A stretch of 64,000 nt of DNA from Microbotryum silenes-acaulis (lineage: Eukaryota > Basidiomycota > Microbotryomycetes > Microbotryales > Microbotryaceae). Made by a program: the position numbers and the translations under genes. The notes under the pieces are model-generated. The model was not told where the DNA came from. It made no database searches and was given only the letters and a program-made list of their open reading frames with translations. This document shows, piece by piece, positions 1 to 12,213 of this stretch; the first letter of the stretch is position 1, and every line of letters starts with the position of its first letter. Where the stretch lies: the NCBI GenBank assembly GCA_003665825.1, contig QPFY01000011.1:62001-126000 (forward strand), in the 5' to 3' direction.

Positions 1-404
1 ATTTGCTCCGAGTGGTCCCACGTTGTTCGACGGGCGATAATCCTTCCAATGTCGGCTTCAAGTTGTTTTGGCTCGCTTGCACAGTTACCCAAAACCGAAG
101 CGCGGTGCGGTCACCGCCCCCCAGCTCGGCCCTCGGCCGTTCAAAGCGTCCGATAGGCCGAATAGTTAGTCCGAGCTCACCTCCTAAGTATTACTTACGC
201 TTGGCGGAGATGCTCTTCAGGAGCCTAGGAGAGAAAAAAGTTTTCTAGTGCAATGACGATGCCTAGTGGGAAATAATTTTCAAAGAGAGAACTTGTGTGC
301 TGTTGTAGCTCTACGATCGGGGCGTGCACACTGCAGATTCTGACGGCCGGGACGTCGAAGCTTGAGAGGTCCGAGCGCACGCATATCGCGCACTGTTGGG
401 GGCG
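1..404. other. Left flank, no gene recognised
   Basis: I see no coding segment with recognisable protein character here; the open frames are short and overlap in all directions. It is not shared with the flank of the second Helitron copy: homology between the two copies begins only at about 405, at GGGCGGCCCGCTGCTCG. The Helitron 5' terminus (expected to begin with TC after an A) is therefore either near 405 or further left and missing from the other copy. Confidence 0.5.
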
Positions 405-747
405 GCCCGCTGCTCGACCCTCCTCTTCGTCCCGCTCTGATCAACAGAAGCAGCCCCCCGCGCGTCATGACAACCTTGGTATTGCGACACGTTTATGAGC
501 CCGCCGTGCAGCTGTGCAGAACGGACAGCGTGGTCAGCGCGATGGCCAACTCGACGCTGAGCCCGCCCCACCACCACCTCCTCCTGCGCAAAGGCGCGTG
601 CGCCGGGCTCGAATCGCGCTCAAACCCTGAGCTCAAGCCTCACGTTTCGATTCGCGACTACCTCGACCCCCAGACGGCCGTGTGCACCCACTGCAAGGCT
701 CGACACGGGGAGTGCGAAAGGACAAAGTCGACCGGACACTTTAGCAC

Positions 748-3700
748 GTGCTGCTCGCAGGACAAGGTGCGGCTGCCTCCCCCCCCCCGAGCCCAGTCCC
801 GAGTATCGACAGCTACTTGAAGGCTCGGACAGCGGTCCGTTGCTCCGTCCAACAACATTCGTCTGCAGTAGACCCACATACTGAACTGTGCGACACTATC
901 CCCACGCACACAGAAGCTAAAGCATTCCGCGAGAACGCTCGGTCGTACAACAACGCGCTGTCCTTCACTTCGCTCGCTGCCCACTGGGACCAAACTCCAG
1001 TGGGCACGCTAGGACCACCCGTGTTTCGTGTATTTGGTCGACTTTATCATCGACTCGGCGCCCTGATCCCTGCCGTCAATCAACGCCCAGCCTTTGCTCA
1101 GACATGGCTCATCGACCCGGCCGAGGCCACCGACACTCGACTTGGACCCGATGGCACAGACAGTCGCATGCAAAGATCAACGTTGACCAAGCTCGAGTCC
1201 GTGTTGCGCACCGGCAATCGCTTTGTGAGGGAGTTCGCATCGGCCAAAGCTCGCGCAGGTTGGGATACCGCCAAAGAGACGGTCCTGCGCCTCTGCCTAC
1301 CACCAGGCCGAGACCGACGCACCCACAACCGTCCTACGTCGAGCACGGAAATGGCGATGCCTATCTGCGATTCCGACACGGGAGGTCGTGGACCGCAAGG
1401 CCTTATTCTCCAGGTGCACGGAGATCGATGTCCCGATTGTCGACCCAAGTACCAAGTCATTCGCTCGCTCCATCCGTCCGCGATGCCTCCGTTACTCACT
1501 ACTCTTCCTCGCAGGGGGAAGATGGCTTCCACCCCAACCTTCCTCTTTGCGGGTTCCACCAAGCTGCGCCGCCGATCATCAGAAACCGAGAGCAGATCGA
1601 TAATGATGTCCAATTGCGCGAGGTACTTGCCGGTCTCGGTCTGGATGACGAAGACGAAGAGGAGGACGAAGACGGCGACGATGAGGATGAAGCCGGCGAG
1701 GAAGGTGAAGGTGAACGTAAGCATCTTCGGCCCTTTATCACGTCGTCCATTCTGTTGAGACGTAAGCACAGACTCACATAGAATGTTCGAACATCTAGGA
1801 CGATCATCAAGGAAAAGGGGTCGAGGTGGATCAACCCGAGTCTCGCGTTCTCAATATCTTGCATACTACTTGCACGAACGCGGCGACTACTTCTCAATCC
1901 CACATGCCACCCAGCGTCTCTTCCTCGAGTTCGTAATCGACGGATACTCCCAAGTCGAGACCGATCGACTTAACTATATCCGCTTTCATCAAGAAAACCT
2001 GCGCCTCACCACGGCGCAGGGCATCACCGACGCGGTTGCCAACGGTTTGACCCCGGATCAGATTGGACGTTCGGTGATATTGGGGCCGACGTTCAAGAAT
2101 AGCCCGCGGGAGGTCAAGCAGCGTTACCAAGATGCGATGGCGTGTGTCGTCAAATATGGGAAACCTTCGCTGTTCATCACGGTTACGTGCAACCCCGACT
2201 GGCCGGAAATCAAAGCTGCACTCGGGCCAAACGACCAAGCAAGCAACCGTCCGGATCTCATCGCACGAGTGTTTGAAGCCAAGCTGAACCGACTCTGCGA
2301 CGATGTCTTTGGCAATAAGCAACGTGCGGGCTGTTTCGGTGTCGTTCTAACGCATACACACGTCATCGAGTACCAAAAGCGGGGCCTGCCGCATGCCCAT
2401 ATCCTCATCACCCTCGCGCCAGATGATCATCCTCTGTCGACTGAAGCGATCGACAAGATGATCTCAGCCGAGATACCCGATCCTTCGCGCTATCCTGATC
2501 TCCACGAGACCGTCACAAGGCACATGCTGCATGGCAAGTGTGGCGGAAACTCGACTCAGCCCTGCATGGAAAAGAACAAGTACGGTAACCCGAGGTGCAA
2601 GCGCCATTTCCCTCGCGAACAGAGCCCCCATACCCGCATGCACCCTGATGGCTACCCGTTGTATCGCCGACGCTTTCGCCACGCCGTCGTCAAGGGGGGT
2701 GTCATCTACAACGATGGTGACTGCGTGCCGTACTCGCCTTATCTCTCCGCCAAGTACAACGCGCATATCAACGTCGAGGCTGTGACAACAATCGGCGCGA
2801 TCAAGTACCTCTTCAAGTATGTGTACAAAGGTCCGGATCGAGCTGTGGCGCGTGTTGAGCGCGCAGCGAACCGAGAAGGGGCTCGCGAGGACGAACCGGT
2901 TCGAGATGAGATCAACGAGTTCGTCGAAGGTCGCTACATCAGTGCTCCAGAAGCGGTCCACCGCCTATTCGGATTCTCGACCGGTAGAGTGTGGCCGCCC
3001 GTCAATCGACTACCGGTCCATCTGGAGCATCAACAATCTGTGCAGATCAATCCCGACGAACCGCTGCCCCTCGACACTCCCCCCACTCGCTCCAAATTGA
3101 CCGGCTTCTTCGACCTGTGCGCCGCAGGTCCCGACGGCGAGCTCACTGCCATATTGCTCTAGACAAATGTTCCCTGCTACTACTCCTGGAATAAGGAGAA
3201 GCTGCGCTGGCAGCGCCGAGTTCGTGATCGCAATGTCATCGGACGGATTTACACCGTTTCACTGCGTAGTGGGGAGCGCTTTTACCTCAGACTGCTCCTC
3301 GAGGTTGTCATGGGTCCCACGTCTTTTGCGGATCTGCTCAAGTTTGAAGACGTCGTGTATCCTTCCTATCGCGCCGCTTGCGCCGCTCGCGGACTTCTCG
3401 CCGACGATGGCGAGCACCACATCTGTCTCAGGGAAGCTGCACAGATTCGGACCGGTGACCAACTGCGGCGATTGTTCGTGTTCATGCTCATCCATGCGAC
3501 CGTTGCCAACCCGCCAGCTTTACTGGATCGCCACTTTGCTTCCCTGAGCGATGATGCCCGTTATCACATCGAAAATTATGCGGACGTACCCGTCAACGAT
3601 CAAACCATCCGCCTGTGGACGCTCAACAAGATTCGACTCCTTCTCGCAGCGAACGATCGAACTTTGGCCTTCTTTGATCTCCCCGAGCTCACCAAGGACG

Positions 3701-5466
3701 AAGTGCAGCTTTTCGATCGTCCCGACGATCGGCTTCCCCGTTTCGATCGCGAGCAATGTGCGCAAGATGCCGAGCAGGCGCGTGCTCGCCTGAACCACGA
3801 TCAGCGTATTGTCTTTGACAAGTTTCTTCGTGCGGTCGAGCTCGATGTCGTTGATCAGGTGCGCGACGACAACCTTGGGCCGCAGCATGTGTTTTTCCTG
3901 CTTGCACCTGGGGGTACTGGCAAGACTTTCGTGGAAAATGCCCTTCTCGATACGGTGCGAGCTCGAGGCGACCAAGCGATCGCGGTGGCGTCCTCGGGAG
4001 TCGCGGCGTTGCTTCTCAAGGGAGGACACACGGCGCATTCGACTTTTCGAATTCCACTCAACACGTCGCCAACCTCGACGTGTCCAGTCGACAGGGAGAG
4101 TGATCTCGCGCTGATGCTGCGTACCACCAAGCTCATCATTTGGGATGAAGCACCAATGGCGCATCGATTCGCGGTGGAAGCGGTCGATCGTTTGCTGCGT
4201 GATCTCCGAGAGACCGAGGAGCTCTTCGGCGGGGTGACAACGATCTTTGCGGCTCAGTTGGGCTCTTCCGCCTCCGCTCTGATCGACGGCATGCTGACGA
4301 GGTTTCCAATTTGTAGGGGACTTTCGCCAGTGCCTTCTTGTCGTTCCCAAAGGACCTCCCGGTCAAATCGTCGATGCATCCCTCATCAAGGCAGACTTCT
4401 GGCGCGACGTTCGTGTCTTGCGACTTACCGAGAACATGCATCTCAGCTCGAACGCTGATGCGATGGACGAGGATCAATTGGCTCGAACGCGCGACTTTGC
4501 GGAATGGCTACTCACCGTGGGAGATGCAACTGCCAACATGCACCCATACGACAAGATTGCAGTACGTTTGGCTCTCCTCTTTTACCCAACCAACCGACAC
4601 TAACACCCCTTCTATCCGTTTCGCAGCTGCCTGATTACCTGTTGCTTCCGGACGGTCAAAGAACGGCCGAGGGGTTGATCAACTTTGTCTACCCCGGTTT
4701 AAGGACCGTGAACAAGGAGTCCCTCGAAGACCTGATTCAGCTGTTCTCACGTCAGGCAATCCTAGCTCCGCATAACGCAACGGTCGATCGCCTCAATGCC
4801 AAGCTGATGGAAGAGTTCGATGGCGACTACATCGAGTATCGCAGCGCAGACGAGGTTGTTGAGGCAGGCGAAACTGGGGGTGGAATGGCGCCTGAATTGA
4901 TTTCGCCAGAGTATCTACATCCAATCAATCCATCCAACTTCCCCGCGCATCACTTGCGTCTCAAGGAAGGGATCCCTGTCGTTCTTCTTCGCAATCTGGA
5001 CCCAGACGCCGGCCTCTGCAACGGTACCCGCCTTATCGTCTCACACGCAAGATCGCGAGTCATTCAAGCCATCATCTTGACCGGAGATCGAGCGGGCACC
5101 ACGGTCTTCATCCCTCGCGTGCGACTCGAGACAAATGCGACTAGCAGTCGCCAACTTGGTTTCACTATGCGTCGGCTCCAATTCCCGCTTCGAGTTGCCT
5201 TGGCCATGACAATCAACAAAGCCCAAGGTCAATCACTCGATCGTGTTGGCGTCGATCTCTCCCTGCATCCCGTCTTCACTCATGGACAGCTGTATGTGGC
5301 ATTGTCTCGAGCCATGAGTGTTGATCGAATCAAGGTGCTACTGCCCTCTCGCGACCCCGCCGATGATGACGACGACCTACCTGCCGTCGATCGAACGGCA
5401 GCCGCAACCTCCGTGACCCCAAACCCAGTATTCCGCTCTGTTCTCAGGGCAATGAATGGAGAATAA
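748..5466 (+). pseudogene. Helitron Rep/helicase (RepHel), disrupted
   Basis: This is the replication initiator and PIF1-type helicase that drives rolling-circle transposition. The upstream segment (about 1020-1300, frame of 748) has the typical RepHel N-terminal region (RLYHRLGALIPAV, FAQTWLIDPAEA). The frame then shifts before the FHPNLPLCGFH segment near 1530, and the same shifts occur in the second copy. From 1783 one frame carries the Rep domain: LFITVTCNPDW, the HUH-type motif GLPHAHI, and the two-tyrosine motif YLFKYVYKG at about 2810-2830. A TAG at 3160-3162 interrupts that frame, which then continues to the helicase Walker A (LAPGGTGKTF, about 3904). Intron 1 (about 4254-4315) has lost its GT donor (GCTCAG), while the other copy keeps GTCAAT. 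Intron 2 (4561-4625) is canonical. The helicase C-terminus (TINKAQGQSLDRVGVDL, LYVALSRA) ends at 5466. At least one stop and one splice-site loss make it non-functional as written. Confidence 0.85.
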
Positions 5467-5603
5467 TTTCTATGCTGTACTTCGTATCGTGTCTTTTACC
5501 TCCTCTGAGACCATGTAAACCGTTTAATTCTTCTCACTGTGACTGTCTTACATCTGCTGAAATCATTTACACTCTTCAATTCCTGCTATTTGAATTTCAT
5601 CCT

Positions 5604-5630
5604 CCCGTTAATTTAACGGGTTCCCACTGG
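5604..5630 (+). repeat. Helitron 3' terminal hairpin plus CTGG
   Basis: A perfect 8-bp stem (5604-5611 with 5613-5620) around a single T is followed by TTCCCA and then CTGG at 5627-5630. Helitrons end in CTRR preceded by a short GC-containing hairpin, which acts as the replication stop signal. The bases that follow are TTTT, consistent with an A/T target dinucleotide. Confidence 0.7.
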
Positions 5631-5840
5631 TTTTGTCAAAGTTTTTTACGCTATTTTGGCCCCAAAATGTCAAAATTTCACATGCGCCTCAAAATATTAT
5701 CAAAATGTGTTCTACATGCTCCAAAAATCGCTCAAAGGTCCTCGAAAACGCGTTCCGAGCGTTTGCGGGCGCGTGGCGGCCGATCGAAAGTGGCTTGCGG
5801 CGCGCGTCGCTTCGGCTGGTGTCGCGCGTGGCTCCAGGCA

Positions 5841-6944
5841 TCAAACAAGCCTTCCTTGCTTTGCTGGTGGGCTCGCTACTTCGTTGTCAGACCTCCGTTT
5901 TGCTGAACTTGAGCTCCTTGTATCCGCGGAGGCATTTGTGCGGCTTGTAGAGGTTCTACCGGCGGCATCTCGCAGGCCGGGGACGCTCCGAAGGGCGGCA
6001 AATCTTTGCTCGGCATGTGCGCACGTGCTGATTATGCGCTCGTCGGGGTAACATGAGGTAAGGTCCGTGGTTGAACGATATGTAGTCGCTGGCGGGCCTA
6101 ATGACTCGATGACCTGTCGACCATCAATCATGCGGAACGGCATAGTGCCATCAATGAGGTGAGTGGGATAGCATGCTTTCTTGATGAGGCGAAGCTCCTG
6201 TACGACGACATTTGAAAGTAGAACCAACGACGGGAGCGTGTCTCGGTTGCAGTGGTTTGTTGTCACTTTGCTGTAGATGTATCGCACTGTAGCAGACAAG
6301 ACCTTTCTCAAATGAGAACGTCACAGCTCAACTGCCACTCAAAACAACGTACCAATTCCGATGGACAGCGTTTCTTCTCCATAAGCAGTTTGATCGCAGC
6401 TGAGTGAATGCATGCCACGCTTGAGGCCAAAGCAGATCAGAGATCCGAGCTCCAATGGTGTGGCAGTGGTTACAGCTCCGTCAAGCGATCCAAAATGAGG
6501 ATAGCGTTGTGCTAGCGCTCCGTACTGCTTGGTTCTTTCAGGGAGCGTTTCCTAAGAGTACAGGAATAACAAAACAAGTTGCCTTATTTCCTAATTTCAG
6601 CGACAACTCACTTGAATGCGGCCATCCTCAATATAGGCATTCTTCTGAATCTCGTTTGTTGTGAGCGCTCGGGCCACCTGGCCACCTCCAGTCCAGCGAA
6701 AGCTCCTGGCCGTGCCCGCCATGTCTTCAAAGCGAGATGGTCCCATGGACTGGACCAACCCTTTCAAGACGCGTGAATGTACTGCACTGCGTCCTTGCTC
6801 TGTATTGCTAATCTCTACGCCTGCCTCTCCGCGACTTGTGTGGCTCGATTCCATCGGCCTCCCTTTGAGTAGAACAGCTCTGAGGTGGCTACACTCATGA
6901 GCAGCTCGATGGGCAATCCAGCAAGAAATTGGTATCGCGAGCAT
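5841..6944 (-). CDS. Element-encoded protein of unknown function (3 exons)
   Basis: Exons at about 6944-6612, 6551-6353 and 6286-5841 join with consistent phase to an uninterrupted 325-residue protein. I chose the ATG at 6944; the frame is open a little further upstream, so this may instead be an internal or C-terminal part of a longer product. Visible features are an aromatic/glycine segment SFRWTGGGQVARAL (about residue 90), GALAQRYPHFGSLDGAVTTA, and a Ser/Arg/Lys-rich tail ending near SSSSAKRRSDNE that looks like a nuclear signal. It lies 220 bases downstream of the protease-transposase gene, on the same strand. From memory, similar TGGG-containing segments form the C-terminal part of uncharacterised repeated proteins in mushroom genomes, so the two genes may be halves of one ancestral protein. 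No function is assigned. Confidence 0.6.
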
Positions 6945-7163
6945 CGACAAGAGGCGGAAGTTTCAAGTGTGTGGGCTGTGTAGTAACGAGCACGCATGAG
7001 CTTAGGCCCTAATGTAAGGCCCAGTCGTGGGGCCTTGCAAGTAACAGGATACGAGTATGTATTCCAAAGAATAAACTGGTCAGAAGGGAAGAGAGAGTCT
7101 ACTTCCTGACAAGGCTTAAGGCCAGACGCGCGTCAGGCCTTGAGTAACTACGGAGTATTACAC

Positions 7164-10100
7164 CTAAATTACGATAGTTGAGCTTGGTAGACGCACGATT
7201 GGACGTAATGAACTGTTTGCCTTCTCAATGGCCTCGAGTACGTAGCGTTCTTCAGCTTGCCTATCAGCTTCGTCGTAAGCGATTTGCACGTCGAGTCTGG
7301 CCAATGAGAAAAGAGGGCAATATGAAATCCGGATTAAAAGGTAGAACGCTTCAGCGCAAATGGCACAGAGAAGTGTTCACTCACAAGGCTGCCTCAACGT
7401 CAAAGTCCAGAGCTGCAAGCGATCGAATTGCACGGTCGACAGCTTCCCGTTCACTTGGGTCCAATTTCACAACACCTTGGCACGTGCTACGCCGCATGCC
7501 GTCGAGAGCAGAATCCAGCATCTCGGTGCGGAGCAGATCTTGACCTTCTTTGGTAGGATGATGGTCCTCGAGATCTAGATACGCATCAGTTGTAGACCAA
7601 GTCGTTCGCAACTCCATACCTTGAACCGTTGTGCCACGGGCAAGTACATCCTCCACGAGTATGTCAGATTGCGGACCTTGGTTGCGTTTGTTTAACGCGA
7701 TGCGTTGCACAGGTTCCCACATGCATAAACCTGAGAGCAGTTCACGCGCAGTATTTGCCGCTGCGAAACTGGTGAGAGAGATGTCGCCATCACTGGGGTA
7801 TGTTCGCATCGCAACAAGGTCAAGATCATCGAGGTCGTTGTAGGTATGGTGGTAGCCTTGATGTGATTCCGCCGCCTCAGTTTTAAACTTCCTCATGAGC
7901 CCCAAGAGTGCAGTGACTTTGCCAGTTGCCTGTCGGATTCATGGCCGGGTTAGCTATTGTATAGAATAGATTGATTCAAGGAGAACGCACCTGTAAGAAA
8001 TCTAGAGCATCGAATTCCTTCACAATCTGGCGAATACCGCCGAAAAAGTGCTCCACCATTTCAGTGCCGTGGCGCCAGGGAATGAACGATTCCTTCGGCC
8101 AATAATCACGGTAGTTGCGAACAAGAGCAATCGTTGAGTCAACCATCTTCCTAACCCCATCAAGCGTTTCCTTGGCGAGGAACGAGTACGAGCTATATCC
8201 TGGACGACTTCGGGCAAAGTCATACCACGCTTCGAACGTATACCTGACAACGAGCAACATCCTGATACGTTCAAGGGGCTGAAGCGACCGATTCTGGATG
8301 GCATCGTGTAACTCGCCACATAGGAATAGGTATACGACGGCATCGGGGTCGATTTTTTTGTCTTCGACGAGTTCGGTTGCGAGTTCGAGCGTCGCCTTGG
8401 AGAATGCCCGATGTGTTGCATTGTCGTCTTGACGATCACGCCCGACCACATCACGATGAGACAGAGTACGACGCGACTCCATTCCTTCCAGGATAGTGAG
8501 CATATCCTGGTAGACAATGCATCCGAGACCGCCGGACAGCAATCTTGCTCCAGAGTCGATAGCGTTCCTCAGACATTTGGCGAGGTGTTTTTCGTCCCGA
8601 CAGAAGACTATCGGCGTACCCGCGACGTTGACGGTCGATACAGTGATCTCAGGAAACACTCCGTCCGGATCCGGGGAGGGGAGGGTGTATGATGACGCAT
8701 GTCTTGATCCGGTTTGAGCAACAGCGCCGCCCTGATCACGCAGAAGGACGGCAACATTGCGTTGTAGCACACCCTCGCTTGCCGCACCATCTGCGGAGAT
8801 GGATACCAAAAGGTGTCCGACGCGACGTTTGATTAATTCTTGTATCACTGAATAAAACTATTCGGTCGCGTCCTCCGCGTTCGTAGTTTCGCCGACAACA
8901 AAGGCGGCAAAGACCTGTGCTGGGGAGCCCACATCGTTCGGTGCTATCATGTAGGCTCGGATCTGATTGAAGAGGCGACACACGATAAGCCTCGTGGAAA
9001 TGCAGTACGATCATAAAAGAAAGCATTGGCACTCACTTTGGTTCCAGCAACCAGGGGGTCAGGTCCGCTGAACATATCAGGAAGTTCACCCGGAGTTTCG
9101 TAGATGCGTGGCGGACCAATTGATCCGATCACCTCGTGGCGGAAAATGCCCTTCATACGTAGTTCGCGCTCTAAATTGAGGTCTTCTGAGTAGTATGGAG
9201 TGGTTCGCAACCTGGGCCGACACTTCGTGTCGTCTACGTGTAAATTGAACGTTAGGCCGTCTGCTTCGAGTTTCGCGCAGACACGATCCATGTTGGACTT
9301 GTCGAGGCCAAGGCGCATCCTGCCTGATGTTGCTCGGTCCATTCTGCAAGCATCTCGATCATTCAATGAGGTTGCATTGGAAAAACGAAAGGATGACGGT
9401 ACTCACTGCAGTTTGCGGCTTGTGGAAGCGCCGATTGTAGCCTGCAGCACTCTCAGAGCCATCGGAGATGCCAGTGCCATGGCTTGCTCGAAGTCGCGGA
9501 GTGCTTCGGACCGCACAAAGCCTCGCATTGATTTGCCCTGGACCATCCGCTCGTGCTTGACCGTAGCCGCTTTCACCAATCCTTCCAAGACGTTCGCTCC
9601 GTCAAATTCTCCTGAGGCCACACCTTGCGCGAATCGTAGATACACGGTCCCTTGACCATTCTCATCCAGGATCTGCTCTAGTCCATAATGTCGCCGGTAG
9701 ATAGCCGAGATAAGTGTATCGCCCGCGACATATTTCTTGTTAGTGTATTTGTGAGTTGCGCCAGTAGCATATTGACGTCGAAGAGCTACTCGACAGGATG
9801 GGTTCTTAGTGAGCTTTGCGCATTCTTCACACGGTAAGCTTGGTCCGTCCTTGTTGGGCGACTCTCGAACGCTGTACTTGCGACAATTCACACTGATGAT
9901 GCGCGGTGCTCGATGATCGTTGCGCCACTTCCACTCATTCGCTTCCAATTTGTCCACCTCCTTCCTCTCGAGCTCCGTCATTGGTCGTTTACCAATTTTG
10001 GGATAGAGTCGCAAACAAAGCGTCCGTCGAGGAGGGGCCCCGCCACCCTGCGCCGCAGTTGATGAAAGACAATGTATCGCCACTTCAGACGTAAGGCCGG

Positions 10101-11373
10101 GGCACGGTCCTAGCGAGGGGCCGGGAGCAATTGAGCCAGAGGCGATAGGTCTGAAGAATTTGCTGATGGGTTGGAGGTTGACACACTTCTTATTGCCGAG
10201 ATGTAGTTCGAATCGTGCCTTGCACAGCAAGGCCGCCATTGGCACCAAGACATAACAACGTCCACACCGCACGTATTTTGGATTGTTGATGTCGACATAC
10301 GATCCCGGGCAAAGTTCTTCGACTTTTTCGGCAAACCTCCTGAAAAGAGGCGGATGGTCGCGAGCCCACTTCGTGTGCTCCTCGGGGGTGAGCTCTCGAG
10401 CTTTCGTTGGCTTCGATGCTTTGTTGACGGTCTTTTGGAGTCGAGGAGTTGGCGGCGTCTTTGAGGATGACGCGACTCGTTGATTTGATGTTGCTGCCTT
10501 GCCGGACTCTGCTGACGTGCTCTTGCTGCCGAGTGTTTCGGCACCGGATACCCTGCCAGAGTTTGTCTTGGATTTCGCGCCCGTGGCACTGGTGAATTTG
10601 ATCTCTTCCGGATCCTCGACAGCGCCAACCAGAGAGGATAAACGACAAAATTGACGGAGACGTGAAATGTGGGCGCGCGCTGCGTTGAACGACCCAATCC
10701 TGAGCACCTCCGTCTCCACTGCATTGATCGTGGCCGGCCCGCACGAGTAGCTGTCTTCCTGTTGCTCCGTCTTAGGAGTAAAAGGGATTTCATTTTTGAT
10801 GTCCAGCTTCAGAAAGTTGAACAGCGTAAGGACAGCCGTCTGAGTAGCGGCGGTGATCGGAATGGCCGAGAGTGAGTTGATCACAGACCAAGTCCGCTTG
10901 TGCATGTTGATGCGGGCTAAGACCCAATGATTATCGGAGCAGAGGGGTATAAACCAGATTGATTTTGAGGTCGGCGCGTTGCGCATGCAATCGCCTAGCT
11001 CGATGAGATTACGATACTGGTTTGGCGGGCCGAAATAGCAGGCTTTGAAGATCGAATGAGGATCCGAGCCGGAAGGGCGAGCCAGTACCAAGGAAATGAC
11101 GGTAGAGGGTATGAGTCCATACGATGTTTCGGAATCGGGATTCTGCACTCGTCCAGCTCTAAGGACGCTTTCAATCGACAAGTTCATCGCGGCTTCACCG
11201 AGCCAATCGTGACCTGAGTAGAGACGCGAATAAGCAAGTTGCCTCAGATACGAAATGAACACGAGTGGCCAGCTGAAGGACTGGTGTACTGACTTAAGAA
11301 TCTCAGAAGATAAACCAAACTCGTTCCTCCCCGAAGAAGAGGCAATGGTAGAAGCCCGTCTTGCTCTTGCCAT
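7164..11373 (-). CDS. C48 (Ulp1-like) protease / zinc-finger / DDE-like transposase fusion
   Basis: Six exons (11373-9407, 9343-9037, 8962-7991, 7929-7620, 7574-7385, 7296-7164) join in phase to about 1292 residues. Residues 100-220 form an Ulp1-type cysteine protease: His149 in SDNHWVLARI, Gln204/205 and the nucleophile Cys211 in DSYSCGP. The usual Asp is Asn166 (SVINSL). A CxxC-x17-H-x5-C finger (C370, C373, H391, C397) follows, then a second Cys group (C497, C515, C518, C527). Beyond residue 690 come VDDTK (693-696), SADGA (D816), RDEKHLAKCLRN (D881, H884) and GTEMVEHFFGGIR (E1062), in an order like RNase-H transposases of the P/hAT type with a helical insertion. A TAG at 8858-8860 lies in frame in exon 3. 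It is either a nonsense mutation or part of a 39-nt intron (GTCGGC...ATAG). The family is probably transposon-encoded; catalytic assignments are inference. Confidence 0.6.
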
Positions 11374-11714
11374 TGCAGTCCGTTCAGTATGCGACGTGCG
11401 ACAGCGATACGGTTGCGGTCAATTCCGTTGATGACGACGATTTTGTCCATCCATCGTTGAGCTCGCAGCGCCCAGCTTTGAACATCTTTTGCTCGGTCGT
11501 ACTGCGACCATAGCCGATCGGCGCCGAGCGGCAAACGCGTCGACGCGACGGCCAAAGATCGAAATCCATTCTTGCGTGCGTTGATCAGAGCATCGGTGGC
11601 GAGAAACGCGTCTCTGGTCTGGAGAGTCGGGTAGGGTAAGGTCGAATACTGGTTGGGCTCGTCTTTGGACAACTCGATGTGAAGAGACGCGTCGGCGGGA
11701 GCGACATGATACAT
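11374..11714 (-). CDS. Possible N-terminal exon of the protease-transposase
   Basis: From an ATG at 11714 a frame runs through MYHVAPADASLH..., DALINARKNGFRSLAV and IVVINGIDRNRIAVARRIL, directly up to the start of the protease frame. The composition looks coding. I could not find a convincing intron that would bring it into frame at 11373; only a very short candidate with a TACTGAAC branch site is present. It may be an N-terminal exon, a small upstream gene, or the two frames may be separated by an indel. Confidence 0.3.
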
Positions 11715-12213
11715 CGAAGGCGAGGAGCTCAGCGATCGTCATGTTGGTGAGCGGCGATAATCGATCGAAGTCATCGTCTGTTCAAATAGCAGTCCTGGTC
11801 TTCGTCAAGAAATAAGCATGGGATCATGTTGTCGTGCTATGCTTCAATGTCAGAACGGAACCGGCGCCGCTTCAATTACAGTGGGAACTATTGGTATCTA
11901 ATACCTAACAGCCATTGCACTAATAAAAAGATCACAAAAAATGACTAGTGGCCTGTACAAGCGCGAGCATCGCGACGCGCGTCTCGAAGCGAAGGCCAAG
12001 GGGCCCAAAGTCCTGCCGAAGGCTGCTCAGGGTCGGCCAAAATTGCGTCGACCCCCGGGAAAAATGTCAAAATCTGCAAAGGCGCCTCGGTGGCAAAACG
12101 TGTGTTTCGTCCCAAAAGGTCAATTTTTTGCAATGCGCCTCGACGATTTTCAGGAATATGGGTCCTCAAAATGTCCAAAAAAAAATGCGCCTCCGGCGGG
12201 GCTTTCTGGGGTC

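Larger units (their letters stand above)
405..5630 (+). mobile_element. Helitron transposon, long copy
   Basis: This is a rolling-circle (Helitron) element carrying a Rep-helicase gene that ends at 5466. The 3' end is well supported. An 8-bp palindrome with a one-base loop (CCCGTTAA-T-TTAACGGG, 5604-5620) is followed six bases later by CTGG (5627-5630), which fits the Helitron CTRR terminus, and the next base is T as expected for insertion into AT. The 5' end is uncertain. A second, internally deleted copy lies in the opposite orientation at about 14761-17030. The first 1.4 kb (about 405-1850) are nearly identical to that copy, whereas 1850-2150 and 4230-4860 match it only imperfectly. The gene is damaged, so this copy is probably not autonomous. 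Confidence 0.85.
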
